Origin: Viola odorata
Lineage: Eukaryota > Streptophyta > Magnoliopsida > Malpighiales > Violaceae
Direction: 5' to 3'
Length of the DNA: 64,000 nt
NCBI GenBank assembly: GCA_963691705.1
Contig: OY829542.1
Span: 63,140,427-63,204,426, forward strand
Part shown: piece by piece, positions 36,387 to 47,091 of the stretch
Position numbering within the stretch: the stretch's first letter is position 1
Layout: each line of letters begins with the position of its first letter
The notes under the pieces: generated by a model
Told to the model about the DNA's origin: nothing
The model's database searches: none
What the model saw: only the letters and a program-made list of their open reading frames with translations
Program-made: the position numbers and the translations under genes

Positions 36387-37701
36387 GGCAAAAAGGCATT
36401 TGGTAACCCTGAATTCTAGCGTTTTATTTTGTGGGAACCCTCAACTATTTTTTTATTTAATCACCCCCCCGACTTCTTTATATTTTGTTTAATCACAACC
36501 CTACCGTCACGTTTTGCTGATGTGTCACCGTTATGTGCCTCGTCATGTGCTTACTGGATGCCACGTCATCAAAACACGTCAGCAACTTGCCACGTCAACA
36601 AGACATGTCGGAAGTGTACCAGGGGGGTAATTAAATAAATAAAAAAGTTAAGGTTGCAATTAATCAAAACATTAAAGTTCAAGGTTGTTTTTTGTTATTT
36701 TCCCTAATTTCATTCAATAACCCAAATTCCTCTTTTCCTTTCTTTTTCTATACAACAGTATAATGATAATAATAATAATAATAAAAATAAAATTGAAATT
36801 AATGCTTTATTGCTAGAATTAGAGGTAATTATGATTAATCTAAAATAAGGTTGCCTACAAAATAACTTAACAATTAGAGGTAATTATGATTAATCTGATT
36901 ATTAATGGATTTTTTTGCATGAAGCCCCCCGTACTAAAAAAAAACAGACTCCTTCCTGAACTATTGGTCAATTGCAAACGCACGTCCCTCTGTTAGTCAA
37001 ACTAACAGACTGTTAGTTTTGACCTTGAATAGCAGGTTACCCAAAAAAAACCTGTTGTTCCCTTTTTTTTCCTTTTCTTTTCTTTTCTTTAAAAATTCAG
37101 AAAAATAATGTAATTAATTTTAAAAATTCAAAAATATAATGTAATTAATTTAAAAAATCCAAAAAAATATTTTAATTGATTTTAAAAATTCAGAAAAATA
37201 ATTATTACCCCTTAATTGTATTTATTTTTCGTAACCTTATAACTTCTGTCTTCTTCTTCCATTTCCATGCGTCGCTGCCCACTCTTCTTCTTTCTATTAC
37301 ATAGTTATAACCTTATAACTTCTGTCTTCCTCCTCCATTTCCATCCAAAGAAAAAATAAAAAAGAAACAAAAATAGAAAGTATAATAAAATAAATATGAC
37401 AAAAAGACATAAAACAACCCTGAACTTTATATTTTTATTTAATTACCCCCCTGGTTTGATGACGTGGCTTGCTTCTTGATGTGGCTGGGATGATGTGGCA
37501 AGTTGCTGACGTGTCTTGATGACGTGGCATCCAGTAAGCATATGACGAGGCACATAACAGTGACACATCAGCAAAACTTGACGGTAGGGTTGTGATTAAA
37601 CAAAATGTAAAGAAGTCGGGGGGGTGATTAAATAAAAAAATAGTTGAGGGTTCCCACAAAATAAAACGCCAGAGTTCAGGGTTCCCAAATGCCTTTTTGC
37701 C
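36387..37701. mobile_element. Mutator-like foldback element with 10-bp target duplication
   Basis: A 1315-bp element starting GGCAAAAAGGCATTTGG and ending with its inverse complement. The flanks are the 10-bp direct repeat GTTGTTATTC (36377-36386 and 37702-37711), close to the 9-bp duplication typical of Mutator-like elements. The two arms (about 36387-36700 and 37400-37701) are long imperfect inverted repeats that carry several ACGTGGC/GCCACGT words. The middle is AT-rich, with a repeated TAATTTTAAAAATTCA motif (37090-37200), a duplicated CCTTATAACTTCTGTCTTC (near 37234 and 37311), and no transposase. It is therefore non-autonomous. The mirror-image frames 36429-36638 and 37435-37659 come from the two arms and are not genes. 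Confidence 0.88.
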
Positions 37702-37804
37702 GTTGTTATTCTGTTCTTCTTTTCCCCCAAGGAATGTTTTATCCTCTCAGTAAATGCTACTTTCTATTTAACTTTTTTTAATTTTTAATTTTTTTTATAT
37801 GCTA

Positions 37805-37932
37805 CTCCCTCCGAACCGTAATAATTGTCATTTTCTTAACGAAATATTACTATACATTTTACTTGACTTTTTAATATTTTCTTCACTGAATGTTACTGTT
37901 TCAGAAAATCAATTAAAATAATTGAGAGCGAG
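37805..37932. repeat. Short Stowaway-like MITE
   Basis: CTCCCTCCGAACCG after TA at 37803-37804. The right side ends GAGAGCGAG before TA. Terminal pairing is imperfect and the piece is only about 130 bp, so it may be eroded. Confidence 0.5.
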
Positions 37933-38129
37933 TATTTTTCACTAATAAACAAAAACTAATGTCTATATAAGTTGATCACTTAACTCACTCATAAGTAAAA
38001 TGGCATAAATCATTATTTACAATGATCGAGATATTGTTCGTGTAAATTAATTTACAATATCTTCTGCGTGGTGTTATTTCCACGCTCCAAATTATTGTTC
38101 ACATATTTGTTTTAAAAGTAAGTTGTTTA

Positions 38130-38397
38130 ATGGGTGATAAATTTAAACTTGCCATTTGATTAGTTGGACGGTTATAAGTGGACAGGCATATTCGTCCACC
38201 ACGTCAATAGACGGATCAAATTTCCAATATTAGTTGGATTGTATCCATCTGTCCGCTTACTTAGATAGACGGATATGAATATTGTAATATTTACTTCCGT
38301 TTAATAAATGAGTTAAACCCGTCCAACCCGAAAAATAATCAATTTTATATAAATTTATCTATTTAGTTGTCTAGTTGCCACATCCCTAATTTTTTAG
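38130..38397 (-). repeat. hAT-like non-autonomous element, right end
   Basis: Ends TTGCCACATCCCTAA, the inverse of the end seen at 3126. The inside has repeated GACGGAT and CCGTCCA words like the 3124 element. The left border was not fixed. Confidence 0.45.
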
Positions 38398-38399
38398 CA

Positions 38400-40090
38400 T
38401 AGAGAGTAATTTTTTTTTTAGAGAACTTATATATGAGGAGTTTTTTTCCCGATAAACTAATAAATAATTTAGTCAAATATACAAGATGTACATCAGACTA
38501 GAGAAACCAAACTTAAGACCCGTAAGAAGAAACGAATCTTAAGAAGCCAAAAACGCTTAAAAATCAAACTAAGGCAACAAGCCAGCCTCATAACCAAAAT
38601 CAATTAGTCCAAACTATAAAATAAAAGTTTGAACTTATGAGCTCCTGCGTAGACTACATAAAGTCCGATTTCAAACCTTAATTCAAACTCATAAATGAGC
38701 AAAAATGGAAGAGTATTTTTTGGCTTAAAGAACTTATACATAGGGAGTTGCACTTATGCCGCCAACATGTAGTTAGTGTTGTGTACAACGAGTGAGATTG
38801 GGGAATAAAAACATCCGCTTGTAAAAATATGTTGAGAAATGCACGTAAGATTGTACTTGTAGCATAAGTGATTAGTATTATAACGTAAGATTACGAGTTT
38901 GATACTTAGTATTATAATAATATTATTATTTTAAAAAAAAGGTTAAAAAAAAACAAACACGAGATTACTAATAAATAAGAGGCTTGACTCGCCTATAAAA
39001 AAAATAATAAAAGGCTTGACTTGCTTATACCTTGATCTCTAAGAAATATATTCCTAATTGAGGATAATAAAATTAGTATTTAGAAATTCCAGGGAACTAA
39101 TGTTTGGGTAAACGACGTAGAATTCAGGGCTTGTAGTTAGTGAGGTTGATGGAGACGGACGCCGACCATTATTAATTATTAATTAATAAATACAATAAAA
39201 AACAAAACAAAACCCTTGAACTAATCCTCACATTTCTCTCAAGCATTTCATCAAACAGTTTTAAACATACCCCAACTTCTCCACACCTCACATACAAAGC
39301 TATGAATGAATTGCCCACAACAATATCTAAAACAAATCCATTCCCAATCCTCCGATTTCTTCACGCTATTTTGTAAACTAACAAAACATCACCAGTGTTA
39401 TGAAACAAATGAACTTTATAGATTAAGCAGAGGTGAATACATCGTCTACTCTAAAGCTACAGATTGAAATATAAGAGGAACAATAGAGTTCCAAACTTGA
39501 AAGGGACAAATGTAAAAAAGAAGTTAATAACTTGAAAGAAATTGAAGTTGGCCGCATAAAAAAACAACTTGATTCCACTCCACGCCATTGCGTAAAACAA
39601 ACGTTGCCACGGATTGAAATTCGCGTCTGATATTTGACATTTCATGAATCGTGGAGTAATGGGAAGTCCACAGATTGACCATTTAAAACTCCGAAAGCTT
39701 AATCATCTGTTGTCACAGTTACTAATAAACATATTGTTAGTCTTAAAAAAATGAATACTCCAGTATTATTTTAATCTTATGTAGTGTTCCCCTGCAAGAA
39801 GGTATTTAAGTCCAGAGATTTACAAAATTGATAAATTCAATACTTTATCGCCCCAGCAGCAAGTTTGTATATTTCACTCTAGCCCATAAAGGATTTTTTT
39901 TTCAATTAAATAGACTGTTTAGCTATCTGAAACTTCACAAGCAGGAACCCTTTTTCCTGACAGGAAAACAAAAAAACAAAAACAAATTGCAAATGTCTTA
40001 ATCAAGTAGAAGCAACATAGAACAACAAAGCCAGGAATGTTCTCTCCCCCCTTACATTCTTCGGCATTTCGACTTTCGACATCTCTAGCC
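38400..40090. other. Intergenic DNA
   Basis: No supported gene. 38430-38700 reads like the worn 3' part of a retroelement, without a usable frame. Around 39170-39300 is AT-rich single-copy-looking DNA. Confidence 0.4.
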
Positions 40091-40101
40091 CTTCCTCTGC
40101 G

Positions 40102-40725
40102 CTAATCTCCTGGACAAACATTCCGTAGTGAAACAAAGCTTGGTTTGTATGCAGTCCACATTCCAACATGTAATGTTTTATGACAAACAGCCCTCCTTTT
40201 CATTCTTTTGGTATTAAAACAAACAACCTCTTCGTTCAATGTGAATAAAAACATCATCTCATTGTAATTGCTTGTAACGTGAATGGAATCCGTAAAGACA
40301 AGCATACTCCTTCCTATCCCACATCTCCACAGCATCATATTGCCGAGTGCTATAAAATGATACCCCATGGACAACCGTTTATGACTCCTAACTGCACACC
40401 CAAATCTCCATCTTCTACGGAGAAGGCAACGAAAACGTGTTAAACATATAGTTCTCAACACCAAAAGCGAATCTCTTTATCTGAGCCTTTCAAGAAAATC
40501 AATCCGTTGCAAGAATTGATGCAATATATCAGGCTCGAAACCCAATTCCACTATTTCCCCCACAAGATTGCTGCAGCCATCAGCACTCGTCTCTTCCACA
40601 ACCTGCCCGAGTCGGATCTTTCTTTCTGGTAGCAGCCTGTCCAGGAAGTGAAAATGGGTGAGATTCGAGGTGGAGTTCAATGAAAGATGGATCCAACAAT
40701 AACCGAAACCAAGCTCTACAAACAT
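40102..40725 (-). pseudogene. Decayed gene, possibly F-box-associated type
   Basis: The minus frame from 40725 to 40480 and the frame from 40464 to 40102 are the same frame interrupted by one TAA at 40477-40479. The second part ends FLFTLNEEVVCFNTKRMKRR, then WTAYKPSFVSLRNVCPGD and a stop. This resembles the last beta strands of plant F-box-associated domains, but it is only a weak recall-based match. No F-box or clear start is visible upstream, and other frames in the middle look equally open. It could also be non-coding DNA in the 3' flank of the kinase gene. Confidence 0.35.
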
Positions 40726-41120
40726 ATCGGCAGATGAACAGTATTGATGGGCAATCCTAGCAGTATGTCTATCATCAAGCAGGATTCCTCTCTTTTATGT
40801 TAGGTTTTTTGCAAGGAAAGCTAACATATATCTTCTTCTTTTTAGGAAGAACTTTTTATGTCTTTAGTTCTCAACGTGCATACAGAAATTCCTATTCTGA
40901 AAAGGTTTTGTATTCTGATAATGGTGTTATTGAACAACAAATATATGGCCATACTTGCCGGTACAGAATGATATTGACAACTTCGAATCTTTACAGGGTT
41001 CTTCTGGGTTCAAGGTCTACTAACCCCCTAAGGTAGGAATTTCCTGACAGAAAAAAACAGAAAAAGAAACTGTACATCCTTCCTAGTCTTATTAGTATTT
41101 CCTACCACTGCAAAACAAGC

Positions 41121-42221
41121 TCAACCTCTCCACCCTGATCTAACAGTAATCCAATCTCCTGATGACCGTGGATCATTGTCAGCCATTTTCCTATTGATCT
41201 CCGCCGATGATGTTCTTGTATTGCAATAATGCGCTGCTGATGAGAAAAGTTTCCTGTGCAAGAACTCATCATTATTCTGCAGGTTGGGACTTTCTGATTC
41301 ATCCGAATCATAACACCACTCGTAATTCCCAATGTCCAACACACTTGTTGGTGAGCACCTACATTCTTTTTTCCGCGAATCACTACCACGAATGAAGGGG
41401 TGCTTCAGCAATTCCTCTGCTGTCCATCTCCTTTTCGGGTCCCTATCCAAGCATTTTGTCAGGAAATCAAATCCCTCTTCAGAGAAATGTTTTGGAAACT
41501 GAGGTATGTCATCGCTGCAGGCAATCTTCAACACTGCTGTCAATGGATTCGAAACCTTAGCGCCCCAAGGAGGTCTACCGGTTGCCATTTCAATCACAGT
41601 GCATCCTAATGACCAAACATCCGATGCAAAATCCAATCCTTCATTTCGCAAAACTTCAGGGGCCATCCACAATGGTGTTCCTGCAATAGAGTGAAAAGAA
41701 GAACAGGATGACAAATTCGCATTGCTGTCCACATCTTTCAACCTCTTTGCACATCCGAAATCTGCCAATTTAACATTCCCTGATGTGCCTAACAACACAT
41801 TCTGGCACTTAAGATCACAATGCAAAATCCCATTCTCGCGGAGATGCTTCAACCCGTAAAGAATTTGCCTGACATATAACCTAATCACTTCCTCATCTAA
41901 CCCTCCACCAAATTTCTCAACCACTTCTGACAAACTCCCTCCACCCATATACTCCATGAAAACACAAAGTCCATCCTTGGACAATTCCTTCCCTTTGTAT
42001 TTTATAACATAAGGCGAATTCAAACTCTCAAGAATGTTAGCCTCGTTCTCTAAAGTTGGAAGAGAATTACCAAAACGTGAAGATTTCGCAACAAAAAGTT
42101 CACCATTGGCCTTATTGATGGCTAAATGAACAGCTCCATGTGACCCTGTTCCAATAATTTTACCCCTCACCCATCCATGGAGCAGAGGAGATGATGAAAC
42201 CCTGGTGTGGGTTTTGTCCAT
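41121..42221 (-). CDS. MAP kinase kinase kinase, MAPKKK17/18-like
   Basis: One intronless frame of 366 codons. The start at 42221 (MDKTHTRVSSSPLLHGWVRG) is chosen over an in-frame ATG 20 codons upstream because family members begin the kinase domain close to the N-terminus. Motifs: glycine loop GTGSHGAV (24-31), VAK lysine 46, HCDLKCQN with Asp136, DFG with Asp154, and GTPLWMAPE ending at 189. The HCD triplet (Cys in place of Arg) is normal for this plant MAPKKK group. The catalytic domain ends near residue 278 and is followed by an acidic, serine-rich tail of about 85 residues with no known domain. Relatives in Arabidopsis (MAPKKK13-21) include ABA- and wound-responsive kinases that act on MKK3; that role is inferred. 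No lesion is seen. Confidence 0.93.
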   Translation of the reverse strand: MDKTHTRVSSSPLLHGWVRGKIIGTGSHGAVHLAINKANGELFVAKSSRFGNSLPTLENEANILESLNSPYVIKYKGKELSKDGLCVFMEYMGGGSLSEVVEKFGGGLDEEVIRLYVRQILYGLKHLRENGILHCDLKCQNVLLGTSGNVKLADFGCAKRLKDVDSNANLSSCSSFHSIAGTPLWMAPEVLRNEGLDFASDVWSLGCTVIEMATGRPPWGAKVSNPLTAVLKIACSDDIPQFPKHFSEEGFDFLTKCLDRDPKRRWTAEELLKHPFIRGSDSRKKECRCSPTSVLDIGNYEWCYDSDESESPNLQNNDEFLHRKLFSSAAHYCNTRTSSAEINRKMADNDPRSSGDWITVRSGWRG

Positions 42222-42441
42222 CTCTTCTTCTTCTTCCTGTAATACAACAAATAATCTTGAAAAGTCCTGAACCGGGCACAATCAAAAGTGCCCAACCCAA
42301 GATTCGAAACTACTCTTGGACCTTGAATATGCATCCAAGTCACAAACTTTTTTCAGGTGTTTGCAACGAACACTAGCGGAAAATACACCTTGTATACAGG
42401 AAAAGAAATGTAGGATTCGGAAAGAAAAGAAACGGCCAAAG

Positions 42442-42482
42442 AAGGGCGGTTTCCTCTCGGTAAGGAACCGGAAACCGCCCTT
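42442..42482 (-). promoter_or_regulatory. GC-rich hairpin in the likely 5' leader of the MAPKKK gene
   Basis: A perfect 13-bp inverted repeat: AAGGGCGGTTTCC at 42442-42454 and its complement at 42470-42482, with a 15-base loop. It lies about 220 bp upstream of the start codon and downstream of a TATA-like ATAAATA (minus strand, about 42549-42556). It should therefore be in the transcript if that box is used. Confidence 0.6.
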
Positions 42483-43729
42483 GTAATGGTATTGTTAAAA
42501 AGGGTATTATTGAGGGAAGAAAAGTGGTTGCAGTAGATTTGTTTTTGGGGGTATTTATGCAGAGGTTAGGGAGGAAGGGAAGGGAAGAACGGTTGGTGGC
42601 TCAAGGGTTGTGATATGGTTGGATTGCAGTTATCTTCGCAGGTGTTATTAATAGAAAATAAGAGGAAAGTTATTGGTAAAATAAAAATAAAAATCTAAGA
42701 AAAATGTCATTACCCCATTAAGGAAATTGAATTAGAGGGGAGAATTGTCTTAACAACTAAAGCTTCAAGATAAATAAAACAGTTGACTCGAATCAGTTTT
42801 GAAAGTTGGGATTACACTAGGCCGGTAAATGACTTATAGAGATGTGGTTCACCACATACCAAAAGAAACAAGGTACTACACCGTAATACCAAACCAAACC
42901 ATGTCCAAGGAAGTTTTCTGATGCAACCAGTACAGCAATGAACCGCCTAATCAACCATCACGTGGTGCGGTGAAATGAACACTTTTAGTTAAGCAGCGTC
43001 TTTGTCGATGAGCTCGAAAACACAAACATCTCCCACTTGCAGAGTATTCTGGAGTACAAATTTAGTCCATCCACGTGAGAAGAACACCCTGTTCTTCATG
43101 TTGCGGCCTAAATGCACGGGCCAACGTCTATCTCCAATTTGCAGGACAACTTTGCTTCTTTGGTTCAAATGCTTGTCAAAAAATCCAGTGGATGATACTG
43201 CACAAAATGGCATTTGGATATATATACTATGAGCATAAATTCCAAGTATTATTATGGCATGAAATAGTCTCATTTGAATGAGTACTTAATTACCAAAGTT
43301 CGAATATACGTGTGATAGATGACACTCTTCCAGAAGGGGTTTACAGATTGGAAATCAGCAACTCTATCAAGGGCTCTACGATGCTCATCCCTGCTCTAAC
43401 TGCGTTGGGAACTATGGATGCCTCTTCCAGCTGCAGAGTCGAGCCCTATCCAGGCAACAAAAACAATCAGGCAAATACTTGTAACCCAAAAAACAAACTG
43501 TTCAACTTGAATAACTACATGTAGTATATATGTAGTTTCAAGGTAGCAATGGGGCACATCATATTTGATGTTCGACGTTAATTTCTACAAAGATTGCCAA
43601 AATCAATGGATCATAATGCACATTTATTCCACATATAGGATCCTAAAAAACTCCTTCAACATGTCATAAATACTCCTTTAATTTTTCTCTTGTATTATCT
43701 GTTTTATATCAGTTATAACAACAAAAGGG

Positions 43730-44100
43730 CCAGAAGTATTTCTAATAGGTTCCATGAACACCATCATATTGGATATCAGCTACCAAGAACTGATGAAGTA
43801 TGCACGGTTGCTTTATACTCCAAAAATACTGTCAAAAGTATAAAGCTGAATTTGTACTGATTTTGTATTATTTATGGTTTGGGTAGATGACAGACTTTTG
43901 GTAGGATTTTATATGTAAAAATAGCTGGTTAAGTTGTTAGGTGTTTGCTTGTGTAAGTAGAAGAAGTATGGGCTGGATTGACTCTGTAGACGTGCAGCAG
44001 CTATGCTACTGCACAATTGCTATATATAAGGAGCTTCTGTAATGTTTTTTGAGTTGCAGAAAATCAATGAATCAAGACCATAATTTTCAGTAAAACAATA
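43730..44100. repeat. Possible solo-LTR-like insertion in the B3 pseudogene
   Basis: A TATATAAGGAGC motif near 44021 is followed after about 30 bp by AAAATCAATGAATCAAGACC near 44059. Both are common in Copia-type LTR ends. TG..CA borders and a target duplication were not established. It sits in the intron between the linker and the second B3 domain. Confidence 0.3.
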
Positions 44101-44371
44101 CTAAAAACCCAACAAGAGCCTAGGAAAAACAAAGTATAAAGAATTAAGTACCTTGAGTCCTCCGCTCCTTCTTTCCAGGCAGCGAAAAACTGGAATCACT
44201 TCTATTTGGTTCTGAGTGTGTGGAGTCTTCAGAACCTTCACTTGTTTCAATTTGTGAGTTACTGGACTGGTCAGAATAATCACCAATAGGCATACTCGAC
44301 TCATCAGAATCTTTCGATTCTTCCTTCGCCGTTGGCATTGAGTATAGAATCTTGCAAAGTGTTGTATCATA

Positions 44372-44630
44372 CTCCCTCCGGTCTTTTTTATTTGTCACTT
44401 TGCTGCGTATTGTTACCATTTGGAGTATTTGTCATTTTATCTTTTTCGAAGCATATATTTTGTGCAAATGATAATTTTTTTTTTGAATCAACCCAATTTG
44501 ATGATGGTATGGTAATTCAAGTGAAAATTAGAAGAAAAAATGAAATAATGAAAAATAAAATAAGTCCGTAAATTAACGGCTTACGGTTTTATACTATTCT
44601 AAAACGTCAAGTAAAAAAGAACGGAGGGAA
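44372..44630 (-). repeat. Stowaway MITE, family A copy 3
   Basis: Begins CTCCCTCCGG after TA at 44370-44371 and ends CGGAGGGAA before TA at 44631-44632. The internal block is the reverse orientation of the 10705 copy. It lies just upstream of the B3 linker exon and accounts for the apparent extension of that frame to 44419. Confidence 0.8.
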
Positions 44631-45875
44631 TATATTATTACCGAAAACTTTTGAGTCCCCCTCGTAGGTGAATTCCAACATGAATCCACACTTCAGAGGG
44701 TGGAAGTTGGCAAAGTCTTGCCACCCAGCAGCAAGTGAAACCTCACCATCACTGTTTCACAACCTCATTTCCCATTCTTCCCCACTTGGGACTGTGAGTG
44801 TCACTTTCTCCAATCCCGTAACGTTGGCTGACAAATCCCTTCGGCAGGATCTGAAATACCAAAATGCAAAGAATTTAGTACACAATAATATTTATCTAGC
44901 AGTGACACTGACAAAGACAGACCAACCTCTCTCCTAACCAAAAGTTGGATAAAGGGTTGCTAGAGTCATTTATACACTGATACACAGATAGAACATGAAG
45001 TAGCTTATTCCTAAGCAAATTAGATGTCAAGATTTCAAACCATACTGAGAAATTAGTTGCAAGAGAAATAGATTGTATCTAGCCTTTAGTTTGTTCACAC
45101 AGAGCATACACCTAAAGTAGCATTACATACTTATCTTGAGAGACAAGAAGAATTTAGTTCGTAGCAGGGTGAACTGGAACTGAAATAGCATAAATATAGA
45201 TGCAATGTGAAAGCATAATCCGGAAGAAGCAAGCTAAAATCAGTGAGTTAGTAACATTTTTTGACTTTAGAAATTGAAAACGAATTCTGATATCATAAAC
45301 AAATGGGTTGTTGTTTTAGCTGCCATTTAAATAAGTACAACAAGAAAAATGCTTACAAGCTTTTGGTGGGCTAAAACATCAGCCCCAACGGTCCTGGTGA
45401 AACGAGGGCTCTGACATTTATAGAGCAGCATCTTCCAAAAACCCTAACATTAGAAACAGAGAAAGATCATGTTATACATTTACTCGTTCTGCCCTAGCTA
45501 AAGATTTCAAATTCTATGTAATTGCTGTAAAAGTTTAAAAATAAAAGGTTCTTTTCTCTATGATCTCTAGAAACAATTCCTTAACATTATAGTATTCTAA
45601 ATGGGAAATTGTTTTGAAATAGAAAAAACTAAGAAATACCTCACTGTCTCAGAGATTCAAGCTTTGATATGAAGGAGAACAAATTTAAATATATAGACCC
45701 TATTTAATTTTTTAAAAATAATTTAATAATGGGTATTGTTTTTTTTATGAATGAGTGCACGTGATCCAACCAACCAAACTCTTATTTTACTAAACTCTAA
45801 AATTTTGGGATTTTGTGTTTCTCAATAGTTTAATATTCAAGAGTAAAACTTGAGTACAGTCAAGAGTAAAACTTA

Positions 45876-45986
45876 GGTACACTTACATCATGATGTAGAA
45901 TGATGACACGTGTTCAAAAGTGTCAAGAATAGTGGTATTCTAGTACTATTTGGGACACGTGTCATTATCCTAGATCATGATGTACC
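45876..45986. repeat. Hairpin MITE with two G-boxes
   Basis: Arms 45876-45913 and 45955-45986 are inverse complements with few gaps (GGTAC..ATCATGAT..GACACGTG). Each arm carries ACACGTGT, a G-box core. The total is about 110 bp and it is non-coding. Confidence 0.7.
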
Positions 45987-46929
45987 CAAATTTTTTCCAG
46001 TAGTCAAATATTAGTTTAATACATTGATCGGTGCTTAACGTTTATCGAAATGATTATTTTAATCTCACTCGTCTAGTGGCTTCTCACTCCTATTTTCTTT
46101 TAAATGACTGGGCGGGAGTTTAGCTTTTTGTATTCCTGGGCGGGTTGGAGCTATTTACCAACCCTCCATTATATTTCTTGAAGTTTTGGGGAGCAAAAAT
46201 ATTCCTCTACAACTTCACAAGAAAGCCAAAACGTACAAGCATTCCCTCCTTCAAATCAATCACACAAAAGGAAATCTTATTCATCAAAATAAATAAATAA
46301 ATAAAGATAAAGCCCTAAGATCACAAAAATCTTTGCCGTGAGCCGTGAGCCGTGACCTGTATAAAATACCCAACTGACACAAAAACAAACCAAACTAATT
46401 TTCATAGAAAGAGGTCCCAAAAACAGAACAGACTGACCTTATCAAGGCCAAACAACAGTAAATGTACATTTCAAATTTAAAACCCTAAAACAAGTAAAGG
46501 TGAATAATGTACTGGTGGCCTTTGAGGTGTTTTGGCGCCATCTCAATCAAGATTTCTTTTCGAGTAGTAGAGTGTCAAATATAACATGACATACTGAAAA
46601 TACCCTATAATTATTCTTTCCTTTCAAACAAGAAGGTGCAAGAGGATAGTATTCTACCATAAACCAGATGTCTTCAGCAATGAGAGCTACTGGATTAATA
46701 GAGTTGGTGAATATATTGATTTCAATTTAGTTATTTGTTTTCTTTTTGTTTTGGCTTTGCAAAGTGTATGGATTAGTAGGGTGCCAAAAGAACACAGAAA
46801 TCAAATGAGGCATTTTTTTTTTTAACAAGAGAACTAACATTCTGCAGTCTCCCACACAGCTCATCAGTTATCAGCAAATAAGTTGGTGTCTGTCAAATAT
46901 CATGAATCATGAATCATCTACTAGATACT

Positions 46930-47040
46930 AATACTATATTAACTCGGGCATCAACCCGACTTACATGGTTTGAACCAGGGAGAATGAACGGTTCTCCAGT
47001 GAGCCACTCTACCATATTAGTAATCTGATCTAGAGGTTAG
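46930..47040 (-). repeat. tRNA-like, SINE-type sequence
   Basis: On the minus strand TGGTAGAGTGG fits an RNA polymerase III A box, and GGTTCAAACC, 38 bases later, fits a B box. The spacing is slightly shorter than in a tRNA and the cloverleaf is not kept. It is therefore more likely the head of a tRNA-derived SINE than a tRNA gene. It starts about 50 bp beyond the stop of the SAP30-like gene. Confidence 0.4.
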
Positions 47041-47091
47041 GGTTAATATTTATATAAATTATACAAGGCCTGGTACCCGCTTAGAGCTCTC

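Larger units (their letters stand above)
42989..44860 (-). pseudogene. Two-domain B3 (REM-like) gene, decayed
   Basis: Pieces of a plant B3 protein lie in order on the minus strand. The first B3 domain is at about 44640-44855: ILPKGFVSQ in one frame, then VTLTVPSGEEWEMRL, a TGA, and NSDGEVSLAAGWQDFANFHP in another. An acidic, serine-rich linker follows (44152-44365: MPTAKEESKDSDESSMPIGD and on). The second domain starts near 43294-43440 (RALDRVADFQSVNPFWKSVI) and ends at 42989-43197 (STGFFDKHLNQRSKVVLQIG through KVGDV-type LQVGDVCVFELIDKDAA, stop at 42989-42991). Lesions are a frameshift and a nonsense codon in domain 1. The phases of the linker, domain-2 and last exons do not match at the obvious splice sites. 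A missed small exon could rescue the last point but not the first two. B3 proteins bind DNA; this copy probably does not make one. Confidence 0.7.

Noticed and set aside
36429..37659. Two nearly identical peptides on opposite strands (36429-36638 + and 37435-37659 -)
   Set aside because: They are the two inverted arms of the Mutator-like element read in mirror image, not a duplicated gene.
44668..44937. 89-codon plus frame
   Set aside because: Antisense of the first B3 domain of the decayed gene.
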